Shown: one piece after another, positions 16,173-25,155 of the stretch
Position numbering within the stretch: position 1 is the first letter of the stretch
Layout: each line of letters begins with the position of its first letter
The notes under the pieces: generated by a model
Told to the model about the DNA's origin: nothing
Seen by the model: the letters and a program-made list of their open reading frames with translations, nothing else
Databases searched by the model: none
Translations under genes and position numbers: made by a program
DNA from: Pseudomonadota bacterium
GTDB lineage: Bacteria > Pseudomonadota > Alphaproteobacteria > Rhizobiales > Devosiaceae
Length of the DNA: 64,000 nt
Reading direction: 5' to 3'
Assembly: GCA_023393475.1 (NCBI GenBank)
Contig: JAEWLC010000028.1
Span: 81,262 to 145,261 of the forward strand

Positions 16173-17573
16173 ATGGCCAAGCTGGTGGCACTGCTATCCT
16201 ACGCTTACCAGGCGCTTCTGGCGTTCGGATCGCTGCTGGTCATCGCGCATCTGCTCACGGCGGCCGACTACACGGTCTATTCCCTGTTCATGGCCACCAC
16301 GCAGCTCGCCGCGATCGCTGCATTCGAGTGGATCCGGTTTGCGTGCTCGCGCTTCTATCCCGGTCCAGACGGCGTCTCCGAGGCGCTGCAGCGGGGCACG
16401 ATGCAGCGCGAGTTCGCGGCGAGCATGGGGATTTGTGCACTCTTCGCAGCGTTTGCCGCTCTGGCCGGCCCCGTGTCTCCGCTTCTCGCCGCCCTTGGCC
16501 TCATCGTCGTCGTCCTCCAGGGCTGGACCGACCTGCACCTCACCATGCTGCGGTTCCGACACCAGTTCACCGCCTTCTCTTCCCTGCAGGGCCTCCGCGC
16601 CACGGCTTTGGCTGTCGGCTCGGTTGTCGGAGCGATGTCGCTGCACACGGTGGAAGGCGCGGCGGCGGGCCTCGCCACGGGCTATGTGCTCATGTCCATC
16701 GTTGCCGTCGCCGTCGACCGCCGGGCCGATCGCGCCGCCGGCCGATGGGATGCGGCGACGGTCCGGCAGCACCTCCACTATGGCAGCGTTTCGGCCGGGG
16801 CGTCGGTGCTCGGCCTCGTCGCGCCGCTTGGCCTCCGCCTCATCCTGCAAGGCACATTCGGGCCCGCGGCGGCGGGCGCACTGCTCGCCATCGACCTGCT
16901 GCAGCGCCCGTTCGTGCTGGTGATTTCGGCCGTCCAGGGTGTTCAATACCCGGTAGTGGTGCGGTCCTACGACGGCAGCGAGCCCGGTTTCGAGCTGCAT
17001 CTCGGGCGCTACTATGCCCTGCTCGTATCGCTGGCCCTGCTCACGGCCGGCGGCGTCGCCGCTATCCTGCCGCTCGTTGCGGGCTGGCTCGTGGCCGAGG
17101 ACATGCGCCCCGCCTTCATTGCCACCGCCCCCGCCGTGCTCATCGTCTTCCTCATGCGGGCCACGACACAGAACGTCCTCGCAACGCCTGCACATCTACT
17201 GAAACGCATGCGCATAATCACGCTCCTCGCCGTTAGCGATGCCGCGCTGCTCAACCTCTCAGCGGGGACCGGCGCGGCGTTGCCGGGCGCCACGCTGGCC
17301 TCCGTCTGCCTCGCCGCCGCCGTCGGATCGGTGATCTACGCCGTCGCCGGACTCGTCACCCTGCGCGCCCTGCCCTTCAGCCTGGTGACGAAGCCCGTGC
17401 TCCCGGCGCTCGTGGCAATCGTCGCCTGCCTCGCGATTTCCGCATCGACCTGGACGCTGGTCGGCGCGCTCTGGTCGATGGCCATCGGCAGTGTGCTCGG
17501 CGTGCTTTCGCTGTGGCTGCTCTATGTCGAGTATCGACCTAACCGAACGGCGGGCCTCGATGTCGCTGGATGA
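16173..17573 (+). CDS. Wzx-like polysaccharide flippase
   Basis: 466-aa very hydrophobic protein with about twelve to fourteen predicted transmembrane helices, of the polysaccharide transporter (MOP) superfamily: it should flip the lipid-linked repeat unit to the periplasmic face. The N-terminus (YQALLAFGSLLVIAHLLTAADYTVYSLF) has the typical first helix and 'ADYGxYSL'-like turn of the family. It is the first gene of the plus-strand arm, divergent from the tyrosine-kinase gene, and overlaps the next glycosyltransferase gene by 14 bp. Confidence 0.8.
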   Translation: MAKLVALLSYAYQALLAFGSLLVIAHLLTAADYTVYSLFMATTQLAAIAAFEWIRFACSRFYPGPDGVSEALQRGTMQREFAASMGICALFAAFAALAGPVSPLLAALGLIVVVLQGWTDLHLTMLRFRHQFTAFSSLQGLRATALAVGSVVGAMSLHTVEGAAAGLATGYVLMSIVAVAVDRRADRAAGRWDAATVRQHLHYGSVSAGASVLGLVAPLGLRLILQGTFGPAAAGALLAIDLLQRPFVLVISAVQGVQYPVVVRSYDGSEPGFELHLGRYYALLVSLALLTAGGVAAILPLVAGWLVAEDMRPAFIATAPAVLIVFLMRATTQNVLATPAHLLKRMRIITLLAVSDAALLNLSAGTGAALPGATLASVCLAAAVGSVIYAVAGLVTLRALPFSLVTKPVLPALVAIVACLAISASTWTLVGALWSMAIGSVLGVLSLWLLYVEYRPNRTAGLDVAG

Positions 17574-18612
17574 TCCCGCCGCCAGTGTGGTGATGAATGG
17601 CCGCATCCTCGCGGTGCAGTCGAACGGACAGAAGCGCGTGGCGCAGGAGACATCCCGCGCACTGGGGCTACGCATCATCATGCCGCCACCGGGGATCGTG
17701 TCCGGAGTGAAGGGGCATCTGTGGGAACAGACATCGCTGCCCGCGCAGTTGCGTGGGGCCCCGCTCTGGTCGCCATCCACATCGGCGCCGGTGTTCTACC
17801 GCAACCAGGTGATCACGGTTCACGATCTCGCATTCGTCGACGTCCCCCAGTATTTCAGCCGCTCATTCACGCTGCTCTATCGCACCATCGTGCGCTTCGC
17901 CGCGCATTCCGCCCGCCACCTCGTCGCCGTATCGGAGTTCTCCCGCCGGCGCATCATTGAGGAATACGGGGTGCGCCCCGAACGCGTCACACGCATCTAT
18001 CCCGGCGTCTCGGCCGGCTATCACCCGCGCCCTGCTGCAGAGCAGTCGGCCATCCGGCAGTTACTCGGCATCGGCGACGCGCCCTATCTCGTCGCGATGG
18101 CGCTCAACGATCCGCGCAAAAACCTGCCGGCGATCATCGAAGCGTGGCGCTCGCTCGGCACGATGCGCCACGGCGCGCGGCTAGTCTTCTTCGGCCGGGG
18201 CGCAAATCCCAGGGCCTTCGCGCAATCCTCATCCGACACTGGCCTCCCCAGCGACGACATCGTCGCGGCCGGGGCGCTAACCGACGACCAGGCGGCAGCC
18301 CTGCTGACAGGCGCGCACGGCTTCGTCTTCCCCAGCCTCTATGAAGGCTTCGGCCTCCCCATCGTCGAGGCCTCGGCCTGCGGCACGCCGGTGCTCACCA
18401 GCACCATCACATCGATGCCGGAGGTCGCCCCCGCAGGTTCGCTATTGGTCGATCCCACCAGCACAGCCGCGATCGCCGAGGGAATGGCTGCCCTGCTCGC
18501 TGCGACGCCGACGACTGCTCATCGCCGGGCGCTGGTCGAGACGGCCCGGACCTATTCCTGGACCGATGCCGCCAGCCAATACCGCTCCGTATTCGAGGAG
18601 GCGTTCAGTTGA
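17560..18612 (+). CDS. GT4 family glycosyltransferase
   Basis: Retaining GT-B glycosyltransferase, cytoplasmic, adding a sugar to the growing lipid-linked unit. From ATG at 17560 it has 350 aa. The N-terminal domain includes FYRNQVITVHDLAF and HLVAVSEFSRRRIIEEYGV; the donor-binding domain has PYLVAMALNDPRKNLPAIIEAW and the E-x7-E motif in EGFGLPIVEASACGTPV near residue 260. Alternative in-frame starts are 17491 and 17524 (deeper in the flippase gene) or 17593. The gene is translationally coupled to its neighbours on both sides. Confidence 0.88.
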   Translation: MSLDDPAASVVMNGRILAVQSNGQKRVAQETSRALGLRIIMPPPGIVSGVKGHLWEQTSLPAQLRGAPLWSPSTSAPVFYRNQVITVHDLAFVDVPQYFSRSFTLLYRTIVRFAAHSARHLVAVSEFSRRRIIEEYGVRPERVTRIYPGVSAGYHPRPAAEQSAIRQLLGIGDAPYLVAMALNDPRKNLPAIIEAWRSLGTMRHGARLVFFGRGANPRAFAQSSSDTGLPSDDIVAAGALTDDQAAALLTGAHGFVFPSLYEGFGLPIVEASACGTPVLTSTITSMPEVAPAGSLLVDPTSTAAIAEGMAALLAATPTTAHRRALVETARTYSWTDAASQYRSVFEEAFS

Positions 18613-19727
18613 GATCCCTGCGCGTCGATCTCGTGCTCGAATCCGGGGGCGGCGGCTCCGGGCGGCATGTCCTCGACCTGTTCGATGGCCTGTTGCGCCG
18701 CGGTCACGACGCGCGCCTGGTCCTCTCGATGCTGCGCGCCGACTCCGCCTTTGCCGAGGAAGTCGCCACCCTGCCGCCCGATCGCGTGATCGACCTGCCG
18801 ATGCGCCGCTCCGTCGGGCCGGGCGATCTCGGCGCGGGGCTGGCGCTACGCCGGATATCCAGCGGCCGCGACCTGATTCATGCCCACTCGACCAAGGCCG
18901 GCATCGTGGGCGCCATCGCTTCGCCTGGTGGCCTCCCGATGGTGCTGACACCGCACGCCTATCGCGGCATGGACGACACGCTCGCGGGTTGGAAAGCGGC
19001 GGCCATCGGCCTCGCCGAGCGCACCCTGTCGGCCCCCTACCGCCGCATCATCGCGGTTTCGCCGAACGAACTCGACTATGCCCGCGACCGCCTCGGCATC
19101 GCCCCGGCTCGGCTCACCTACATTCCCAACGGCATCGACGTGGCGAAATGGGCGGCGCTTGCAATGCCCAAGCCGCCGGCCGGCGCGCCCTACACGATCG
19201 GCTTCGTCGGTCGCCTCGCCGACCAGAAGAATCCACTCGCCTTTGTCGAGGTCCTCGCCTGCCTCGTCGGCGCCGGCGAGCCGGTCAAGGCGACGATCGT
19301 TGGCGACGGCCCGCTGCTGGGCGACGTCAAATCGCTCGCCGCCGACCGCGATGTCGCCCACCGGATCAACTTCCGTGGCTGGGTGCGTGGCCCGGAAACG
19401 CTCGAAGGGATCGACGTCCTCGTTCACACGAGCAACTACGAGTCCCTGCCCTACGGCCTGCTCGAGGCTATGGCCGCCGGCGTCCCGATTGCTCCGGTGG
19501 CAAACGCCGGAACGCGCCTGCTGCTGTCCGGCGTCTATCCCAACCTGCCGTCGCCGAATGCCGCCGAGGCCCTGGCGGAGCAGATCCTGCGGCTGCGCCA
19601 TGATGTGCGCTACGCCACGGCGACAGCCGAAGCATCGGCTCGGGTGGTTGCCGGGTACTCGCTCGATAGCATGGTCGACGCCATTGTCGATCTCTACGAA
19701 CAGGTGATGGAGGCGCAACGTGCGTGA
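18609..19727 (+). CDS. GT4 family glycosyltransferase
   Basis: 372-aa GT-B glycosyltransferase of the same pathway. N-terminal glycine-rich acceptor motif ESGGGGSGRHVLDL, then HAHSTKAGIVGA, IIAVSPNELDYARDRLGI, YIPNGIDV, and in the C-terminal domain IGFVGRLADQKNP and the E-x7-E motif in YESLPYGLLEAMAAGVP near residue 277. It begins at TTG overlapping the previous stop (TTGA); GAGGAGG sits 7 nt upstream, which decides for this rare start. It overlaps the following polymerase gene by 8 bp. Confidence 0.9.
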   Translation: MRSLRVDLVLESGGGGSGRHVLDLFDGLLRRGHDARLVLSMLRADSAFAEEVATLPPDRVIDLPMRRSVGPGDLGAGLALRRISSGRDLIHAHSTKAGIVGAIASPGGLPMVLTPHAYRGMDDTLAGWKAAAIGLAERTLSAPYRRIIAVSPNELDYARDRLGIAPARLTYIPNGIDVAKWAALAMPKPPAGAPYTIGFVGRLADQKNPLAFVEVLACLVGAGEPVKATIVGDGPLLGDVKSLAADRDVAHRINFRGWVRGPETLEGIDVLVHTSNYESLPYGLLEAMAAGVPIAPVANAGTRLLLSGVYPNLPSPNAAEALAEQILRLRHDVRYATATAEASARVVAGYSLDSMVDAIVDLYEQVMEAQRA

Positions 19728-21018
19728 CCTCACCCTGCTGCTCTGGATCACCGCCGAAATCGTCGTGGCCGGCAGTTTCCTCTGGGTGCTGATCCGGCAC
19801 GGCGTGCGCTCGTGGATGCCGGTCTACGGCATGTTCATCCTCGCGCCGCTCACCATGGCGCCCTTTGCCTATGACGAAGCGAACCGCACGGCCGTTGCTC
19901 TCTATTTCGAGACCATCCGCAATTCGATGGACTGGGCCATCACACTCACCATGATCGGCCTGGCGCTCTTTGCCCTCGGGCTTCTCGCGGCAGCCACAAT
20001 CTGGCGCCCTCGCACCGATTCCGGGTTCCTGCCGCAACTGGTCTCCACCTGGGAACACCAGGTGTGGACGCCGGTCAGCTTCTGGATACTCGTCGGGCTC
20101 AGCCTCATGCTGACGGCCGCGCTCGCTGCAGCAGGCGTGCCCTTCGGCAGCGGGCTGACGGAGGCATTCGCCGGCAGCGGCATCCGGCCGATCATGAACC
20201 TGTGGCAGAGCGTCCTGTCGGTCAGCGTGCCGTTCTGCGTCTGCTACGTGCTCTGGCGGCGCTCGTTCCTCGCCATCCTCGCGGCGGCCCTCGTGGTCGG
20301 GGCTTCGTTCTACACCGGGCAACGCACCGTCTCGCTCATAAACCTGATCATCGGGGTCTGCGCCTGGCTCGCCTTCCGCAACCAGGGCCGCCTCAGCGTC
20401 GGCGGACAGGTCGGGTTCGTCGTTGGCGCGCTGGCGCTGCTGCTGAGTTCTGCGCTCGTCTATCAGGTCCGAGCTGGTGGCGAGATCGACCTCAGCCTTG
20501 CCATCACCTCGTTCTACGGCGATTTCGCCTATGGCAACCAGTTCTCGGACGTGCGCGATTTCGCCTGGGTGCTGTCCGGCTATGACGGGCAGCCGCTCCA
20601 CGGCCTCAGCTATCTCGCCGGCGTCGCGAGCCTCTTCCTCAGCGCCGACTCCCCGCTGCGCGCGGAATATGCCATCGGCCGCTGGACCTTGTGGACTGCG
20701 GGCCTCGACACCAACGCGCATGGCGGCTTGCGCATGCCATTTTTCGCCGAGCTCTACTTCAACTTCGGCATGCTCGGCCTCGTCATCGTCACGCCGATCC
20801 TCGGCTGGCTGACCGCCGCCATCGTCACCACCACCCGCCGCTACACGCTGACGTTCGGCCGCTCTCCGTCGGCGGAATTGCTTTGCGCGCTGCTGCTGTT
20901 CATCGCCCGCGACGTGGTCTTCACCTCGGCGATGTTCCGCGTCTACGTGGTCGTGGCGCTGTTCGCCGGACTGTGGCTGGTCAACGCCGTTGCCTACCGC
21001 AGCCCACGGCACGTCTGA
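19720..21018 (+). CDS. O-antigen/oligosaccharide repeat-unit polymerase-like protein
   Basis: 432-aa polytopic membrane protein with about twelve hydrophobic segments, resembling Wzy-type repeat-unit polymerases: a long periplasmic loop after the middle (residues about 245-320, with GQPLHGLSYLAG) and a short charged cytoplasmic loop (TTTRRYTLTFGRSPSAELL) near the C-terminus. Start is GTG, with GGAGG 6 nt upstream inside the preceding gene. It ends the plus-strand polysaccharide run. Wzy proteins are poorly conserved, so the call rests on topology and position. Confidence 0.75.
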   Translation: MRDLTLLLWITAEIVVAGSFLWVLIRHGVRSWMPVYGMFILAPLTMAPFAYDEANRTAVALYFETIRNSMDWAITLTMIGLALFALGLLAAATIWRPRTDSGFLPQLVSTWEHQVWTPVSFWILVGLSLMLTAALAAAGVPFGSGLTEAFAGSGIRPIMNLWQSVLSVSVPFCVCYVLWRRSFLAILAAALVVGASFYTGQRTVSLINLIIGVCAWLAFRNQGRLSVGGQVGFVVGALALLLSSALVYQVRAGGEIDLSLAITSFYGDFAYGNQFSDVRDFAWVLSGYDGQPLHGLSYLAGVASLFLSADSPLRAEYAIGRWTLWTAGLDTNAHGGLRMPFFAELYFNFGMLGLVIVTPILGWLTAAIVTTTRRYTLTFGRSPSAELLCALLLFIARDVVFTSAMFRVYVVVALFAGLWLVNAVAYRSPRHV

Positions 21019-21131
21019 GGATCCCTGCACCTTCCGGACCGCATCCGTATCAGTCCGGAAAATACGCAAGCCGCCCGCGACGGCTTGATGCCTCCGGTGC
21101 GGCCGCTAGATTGCCGATGGGAGGATCTATC

Positions 21132-22673
21132 TTGGCACCATCACGCTTTGTCGTGGTCGGCGGCGGCACCGCCGGCTGGATCGCGGCTTTCATCCTGCAG
21201 GACAGCATCAGGCGGCTTCAGCTCGATGCGAGCGTGCATGTCGTCGAATCCAGCAAGATCCCGACGGTCGGCGTGGGCGAGGCGACGACGGCGGCCTTCC
21301 ACGTCTTCCTCCGCCACTTCAACATCGACATCTTCGACTTCATGCGGAGCTGCGAGGCGACCTACAAGCTCGGCATCCGGCACCAGGACTGGCGACGGAA
21401 AGGCTACACGTACTACGGCCCGATCGACGACCCGCACCAAGTGGTGGAGGCGCCCGGCGCGCCATCCGACTACCTCAACGTCTATGCCGTCTCGGTGGGC
21501 AAGCCCGTGCAGGACATGCACATGTTCGGCCCCCTGCTCGAGCGCAAGAAGGCGCCGTGGACGACGAAGGACGACGACAGCCTCCTCGCGCTCGGCCCGT
21601 ACCTCCCCGCCTATCATTTCGACCAAGCCCTCGTCGGCAAGTACCTCAAGGCCCACTCGCAGGGCGTCGAGATCGTCGACAACGTGCTGACCGGCGTCGA
21701 GCGCGATGCCGAGAGCGGCGATGTCACGGCCATCATCTTCGAGGACGGCCAGAAGCTCGAGGGCGATTTCTTCATCGACGCGACCGGGTTCAGGAAGCGC
21801 CTGATCGTCGGCGAGATGAATGCGCCCTGGATCAGCTACCAGCATGAGCTGCCGGTCAACCGCGCCCTGCCCTTCTGGCTGCCGATCGAGGAGGGCGAGG
21901 AGATCGCCAACTACACCCGCGCCTGGGCCCAGGAAGCCGGCTGGATGTGGCAGATCCCCACCCAGTTCCGCTATGGCTGCGGCTATGTCTTTTCCGACGA
22001 GTTCCGCACGCCCGACGAGGCGCATGCCGAGATCGAGCAGGTGCTCGGCCGCAAGGTCGAGGTGCGTGGCGACATCCAGTTCAAGATCGGGCGGCTGGAG
22101 AAGGCGTGGATCAACAATGTGGTCGCGGTCGGGCTGTCATCGAGCTTCCTCGAGCCGCTGGAATCGACCTCGATCCACGGCACAATCGTCCAGATGATGC
22201 TGTTCGGTGGCGAGTACCTGCGCGACCCCAGCACGATGGGCCAGGAACTGCGCGACCACTACAACGCCCGCGTCGGCCGGCAGGTCGACGACTTCCGCAC
22301 CTTCGTCAACACGCACTACGTCACCGAGCGCGACGACACCCCGTTCTGGCGCGAGGTGCGCGAGCACCGCATCCATCCCGAGACCAAGGAGCGCCTCGCG
22401 CGGTGGAAGAAGGAAATGCCGCGGCACGAGCATTTCCCGCAGTATCTCTCAGGCCTGCCGCACATGGAGACGCAGCTCCACTACCCGGTACTAGACGGCC
22501 TCGGCCTCCTCGACCGCAACGTCGCCAAGGCCGAGATGGCCCGCGACCCGAGCCTCAGGAGTTTTGCCAAATCCACCCACGACGCGCTGGTGAAAGAGTA
22601 CAAGCAGGCCGCCACCAAGGCGCTGGGGCATGCGGAGTTCTTGAAGGGGGTGCGGGAGAGAAGGTGGAACTGA
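21132..22673 (+). CDS. Flavin-dependent (tryptophan-type) halogenase
   Basis: FADH2-dependent halogenase of the PrnA/RebH family, expected to chlorinate or brominate an aromatic substrate with a partner flavin reductase. 513 aa. FAD motif GGGTAG at residues 10-15, GVGEAT after it, the halogenase-specific WxWxIP as W271-M-W-Q-I-P276, lysine K79 in ATYKLGIR (same number as the catalytic Lys of PrnA/RebH) and E341 in FLEPLEST, matching the second catalytic residue. The start is a TTG with GGGAGG 7 nt upstream; an ATG at 21117 is in frame but overlaps that site. Substrate is unknown and no reductase gene is adjacent. Confidence 0.9.
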   Translation: MAPSRFVVVGGGTAGWIAAFILQDSIRRLQLDASVHVVESSKIPTVGVGEATTAAFHVFLRHFNIDIFDFMRSCEATYKLGIRHQDWRRKGYTYYGPIDDPHQVVEAPGAPSDYLNVYAVSVGKPVQDMHMFGPLLERKKAPWTTKDDDSLLALGPYLPAYHFDQALVGKYLKAHSQGVEIVDNVLTGVERDAESGDVTAIIFEDGQKLEGDFFIDATGFRKRLIVGEMNAPWISYQHELPVNRALPFWLPIEEGEEIANYTRAWAQEAGWMWQIPTQFRYGCGYVFSDEFRTPDEAHAEIEQVLGRKVEVRGDIQFKIGRLEKAWINNVVAVGLSSSFLEPLESTSIHGTIVQMMLFGGEYLRDPSTMGQELRDHYNARVGRQVDDFRTFVNTHYVTERDDTPFWREVREHRIHPETKERLARWKKEMPRHEHFPQYLSGLPHMETQLHYPVLDGLGLLDRNVAKAEMARDPSLRSFAKSTHDALVKEYKQAATKALGHAEFLKGVRERRWN

Positions 22674-22690
22674 AAGGTCGGCGCCGAAGC

Positions 22691-22725
22691 AAAAACCCCC
22701 GCAGCTTCACGCTGCGGGGGATAGT
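22691..22725 (-). terminator. Intrinsic terminator of the GH4 gene
   Basis: Perfect 10-bp stem: 22696-22705 pairs with 22711-22720 around a 5-nt loop. Read on the minus strand, the stem is followed by TTTTTGC, a classical T-tract, so it ends transcription of the GH4 gene at 22748. On the plus strand no T-run follows, although the hairpin may also stabilise the 3' end of the halogenase mRNA. Confidence 0.85.
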
Positions 22726-22747
22726 CGGGAGGTAACTCTTTCGTCGC

Positions 22748-24202
22748 TTACCGGTGCGCGCCCTTGAGTTCGCGCAGTTCTTCCACCGAGCGGACGACCT
22801 TGCGAGCGGCGCCCTGCCAGTCGCGGGTCTTGACAGTCGCCTTCTCGAGCCGCGCCTTCGCCGCCGGGACGGCGTCGGCGTATTGCGGCAGCCACTGGGC
22901 CTGGGCGACGACCATCTCGTCGACCATCTGCCACACCTCGTCCGGGGTGCAGATGGCGCCGACCAGCGGGTCATGCAGCACGGCGAGCTTCAGCGTGTCG
23001 ATATTGCCGGTCATCGCCGCCTCGACGCTGAGGCGCTGCACCGACACCGACACCGAGCAGGTGGCGGCGCAGGCGGTCGGCAGCGTGATGCCTTCGACCA
23101 TGTTGATGCCGAAGCGGTCGACGAAGCCGGGGCTTTCGATGATCGCGTCGGCCGGCAGGTTGCGGATGATGCCGTTGTTGCGGACGTTGAAGTGGCCGCG
23201 ATAGGTGCGCCCGGTCTCCAGTGCCTCGATGATGTGGCTGGCGTGCTCAGTGGTGCGCTTGTGCTGGTCGAGGGGCTTCGCCGCCTCGGCCTTGAACCTG
23301 GGGAAATCCGTCTCGAACCAGTTCCGGCGCTCCGTCGAGTAGCGGAGATAGCCGCCGGTCTCGCCGTGAATCCAGTCGCTCATGTCGATCCAGCGCTCGA
23401 TCTCGTCGGGGCGCTTGCGATACCAGGGCAGGTACTCGCTGAGGTGCCCGTTCGACTCCGTCGAATAGACGCCGAAGCGCTTCAGCACGTCGATGCGGAC
23501 CTTCTCCTGCTTGGAGTAGACCGGATGCGCCTCGAAGCCGGCGATCAGTTCGTCCGCCTCGATCTTGCGGCCCTTGGCCTTGATGTCGATGTACCAGGTC
23601 TGGTGGTTGATGCCGGAGCAGATGTAGTCGAGCTCGCTGTCCTCGACGCCGAGCACCTGCGCGATCTGGTGCGCGCCATGCTGCACGCCGTGGCAGAGGC
23701 CGACGGTGTTGACCCCGCCATATTCGAGCGCCGCCCAGGTGTTCATCGCCATGGGGTTGGCGTAGTTGAGGAACAGCGCACCGGGCTCCGAAACCTCGCG
23801 GATGTCCTTGCAGAAATCGAGGATCACCGGGATGTTGCGCTGGCCGTAGAGGATGCCGCCGGCGCAGATGGTGTCGCCTACGCACTGGTCGACGCCGTAT
23901 TTCAGCGGGATGGAAATGTCGGTCGCGAATGCCTCGAGCCCGCCGACGCGCACGCAGCTCATGATGTAGCGCGCACCGGTCAGCGCCTCGCGCCGGTTGG
24001 TGGTCGCCCTGACCCTGGCGGGCAGGTTATTGACCTTCACGATCTCGGAAATGATCTCGTGGATCATCGAGAGATTGTGCTGGTTGAGGTCCGTCAGCGC
24101 GAACTCGACATTGGCGAATTCCGGCACTTTAAGCAGGTCAGAGATCAGCGTCTTGGTGAAGCCGACCGAGCCGGCGCCGATAATGGCGACCTTGAACGAC
24201 AT
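22748..24202 (-). CDS. GH4 glycoside hydrolase, CHG subtype (possible alpha-glucuronidase)
   Basis: NAD- and metal-dependent glycosidase of family GH4. 484 aa. NAD-binding loop GAGSVGFTKTLISDL at residues 10-24, CVRVGGLEAF near 83-92, NYANPMAMNTWA near 146-157, metal-site C170-H-G-V-Q, and NHQTWY a little further on. Subfamily motifs known for GH4 associate CHG with alpha-glucuronidases and CHS with alpha-galactosidases, so this copy may prefer uronides, while its length and neighbours fit alpha-galactosidase. Cytoplasmic. It is divergent from an AraC regulator, 89 bp apart, which is its likely controller, and has its own terminator. Confidence 0.85.
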   Translation of the reverse strand: MSFKVAIIGAGSVGFTKTLISDLLKVPEFANVEFALTDLNQHNLSMIHEIISEIVKVNNLPARVRATTNRREALTGARYIMSCVRVGGLEAFATDISIPLKYGVDQCVGDTICAGGILYGQRNIPVILDFCKDIREVSEPGALFLNYANPMAMNTWAALEYGGVNTVGLCHGVQHGAHQIAQVLGVEDSELDYICSGINHQTWYIDIKAKGRKIEADELIAGFEAHPVYSKQEKVRIDVLKRFGVYSTESNGHLSEYLPWYRKRPDEIERWIDMSDWIHGETGGYLRYSTERRNWFETDFPRFKAEAAKPLDQHKRTTEHASHIIEALETGRTYRGHFNVRNNGIIRNLPADAIIESPGFVDRFGINMVEGITLPTACAATCSVSVSVQRLSVEAAMTGNIDTLKLAVLHDPLVGAICTPDEVWQMVDEMVVAQAQWLPQYADAVPAAKARLEKATVKTRDWQGAARKVVRSVEELRELKGAHR

Positions 24203-24291
24203 GACGTTTATTCCTCCTCAGGCAGTGACGACTGACTACCGCGCCGCCTCGCGGCGGTGTAGAGAAATGCTGTGCGCTTGAGGGTAATTTT
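24203..24291. promoter_or_regulatory. Divergent control region, GH4 gene and AraC gene
   Basis: 89-bp gap between two divergent genes, so it must hold both promoters. On the minus strand GAGGAGG lies just before the GH4 start. An inverted repeat (CGCCGC, 3-nt spacer, GCGGCG) spans 24242-24256 in the centre. No AraC half-sites can be assigned by eye. Confidence 0.4.
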
Positions 24292-25155
24292 GTGCTTTCA
24301 CAGCTGATCGAGCATGGCCATGCACTGCGCATGAGCGACCCGCCGAAGGGCGCCCTGCCGCTCCATTGCATGGCGCGGGGCGCCGGGTTCGAGCGGCGTT
24401 TCAACGAAGCCTATTCCTGGGAGGGGATGAAACGTGGCTTCCAGCCCTTCGCGCTGATCCAGCACACAATTGCCGGACGCGGCGAGCTCGATTTCGAGGG
24501 TACGCACCATGCGCTCGGGCCGGGCGACACCATGCTGCTGACCTTTCCGCACCGCAATCGCTACTGGCTCGCGGCGGGCCTGAGCTGGGAGTATTTTTGG
24601 ATCACGCTCAATGGCCGCGAGGCGCTGCGTATCGCGCGCGCGGTGATCGATGCCAACGGCCCGGTGATCCGGCCGGGCGGCGACGCGGTGGACCGGTTGG
24701 CGGCCGGGTGCCTGTCGCTGCTCGGCAGCGACCTGCCCACCGGGCTCGCCTCCGCCGCCGCCTATGCCGCCATCATGGCGGTGCATGATGGCGCGATGAC
24801 CGGCGAGACCGAGACCATCGACGCGCCGGTCGCGGTCCAGCGCGTCCTCAGCCACATCGACCGCAATCTCGGGGCCAACCTCGGCATCGATCGCCTCGCC
24901 GGCATCGCCCAGATGAGCCGGGCGCATTTCGTCCGGCTGTTCACTTCGGCGGTCGGCAGCGCGCCTTCGGCCTATGTCTTCGCTCAGCGCATCGAGCGTG
25001 CCGAGCGACTGCTGATCGCCACCGACTCCGGCATCGGTGAAATCGCCGCGGCCTGCGGCTTTGCCGACGGCAACTACTTCGCCAAGGCCTTCCGCCGCGC
25101 CCACGGCACGACGCCCGGTGAGTTCCGGGCGTCGGCGCATCGTGGGGAGTTCTAG
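24292..25155 (+). CDS. AraC family transcriptional regulator
   Basis: 287-aa activator-type regulator. The N-terminal half is a cupin-like sugar-sensing domain (FALIQHTIAGRGELDFEG, HHALGPGDTMLLTFPHRNRYWL). The C-terminal ~100 residues hold two helix-turn-helix units: IDRLAGIAQMSRAHFVRLF, then IGEIAAACGFADGNYFAKAF followed by the signature HGTTPGEFR. It starts at GTG. It is divergent from the CHG-type GH4 gene and converges on the second GH4 gene with a 4-bp overlap of ends (25152-25155). Likely controls the divergent GH4 gene. Confidence 0.9.
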   Translation: MLSQLIEHGHALRMSDPPKGALPLHCMARGAGFERRFNEAYSWEGMKRGFQPFALIQHTIAGRGELDFEGTHHALGPGDTMLLTFPHRNRYWLAAGLSWEYFWITLNGREALRIARAVIDANGPVIRPGGDAVDRLAAGCLSLLGSDLPTGLASAAAYAAIMAVHDGAMTGETETIDAPVAVQRVLSHIDRNLGANLGIDRLAGIAQMSRAHFVRLFTSAVGSAPSAYVFAQRIERAERLLIATDSGIGEIAAACGFADGNYFAKAFRRAHGTTPGEFRASAHRGEF

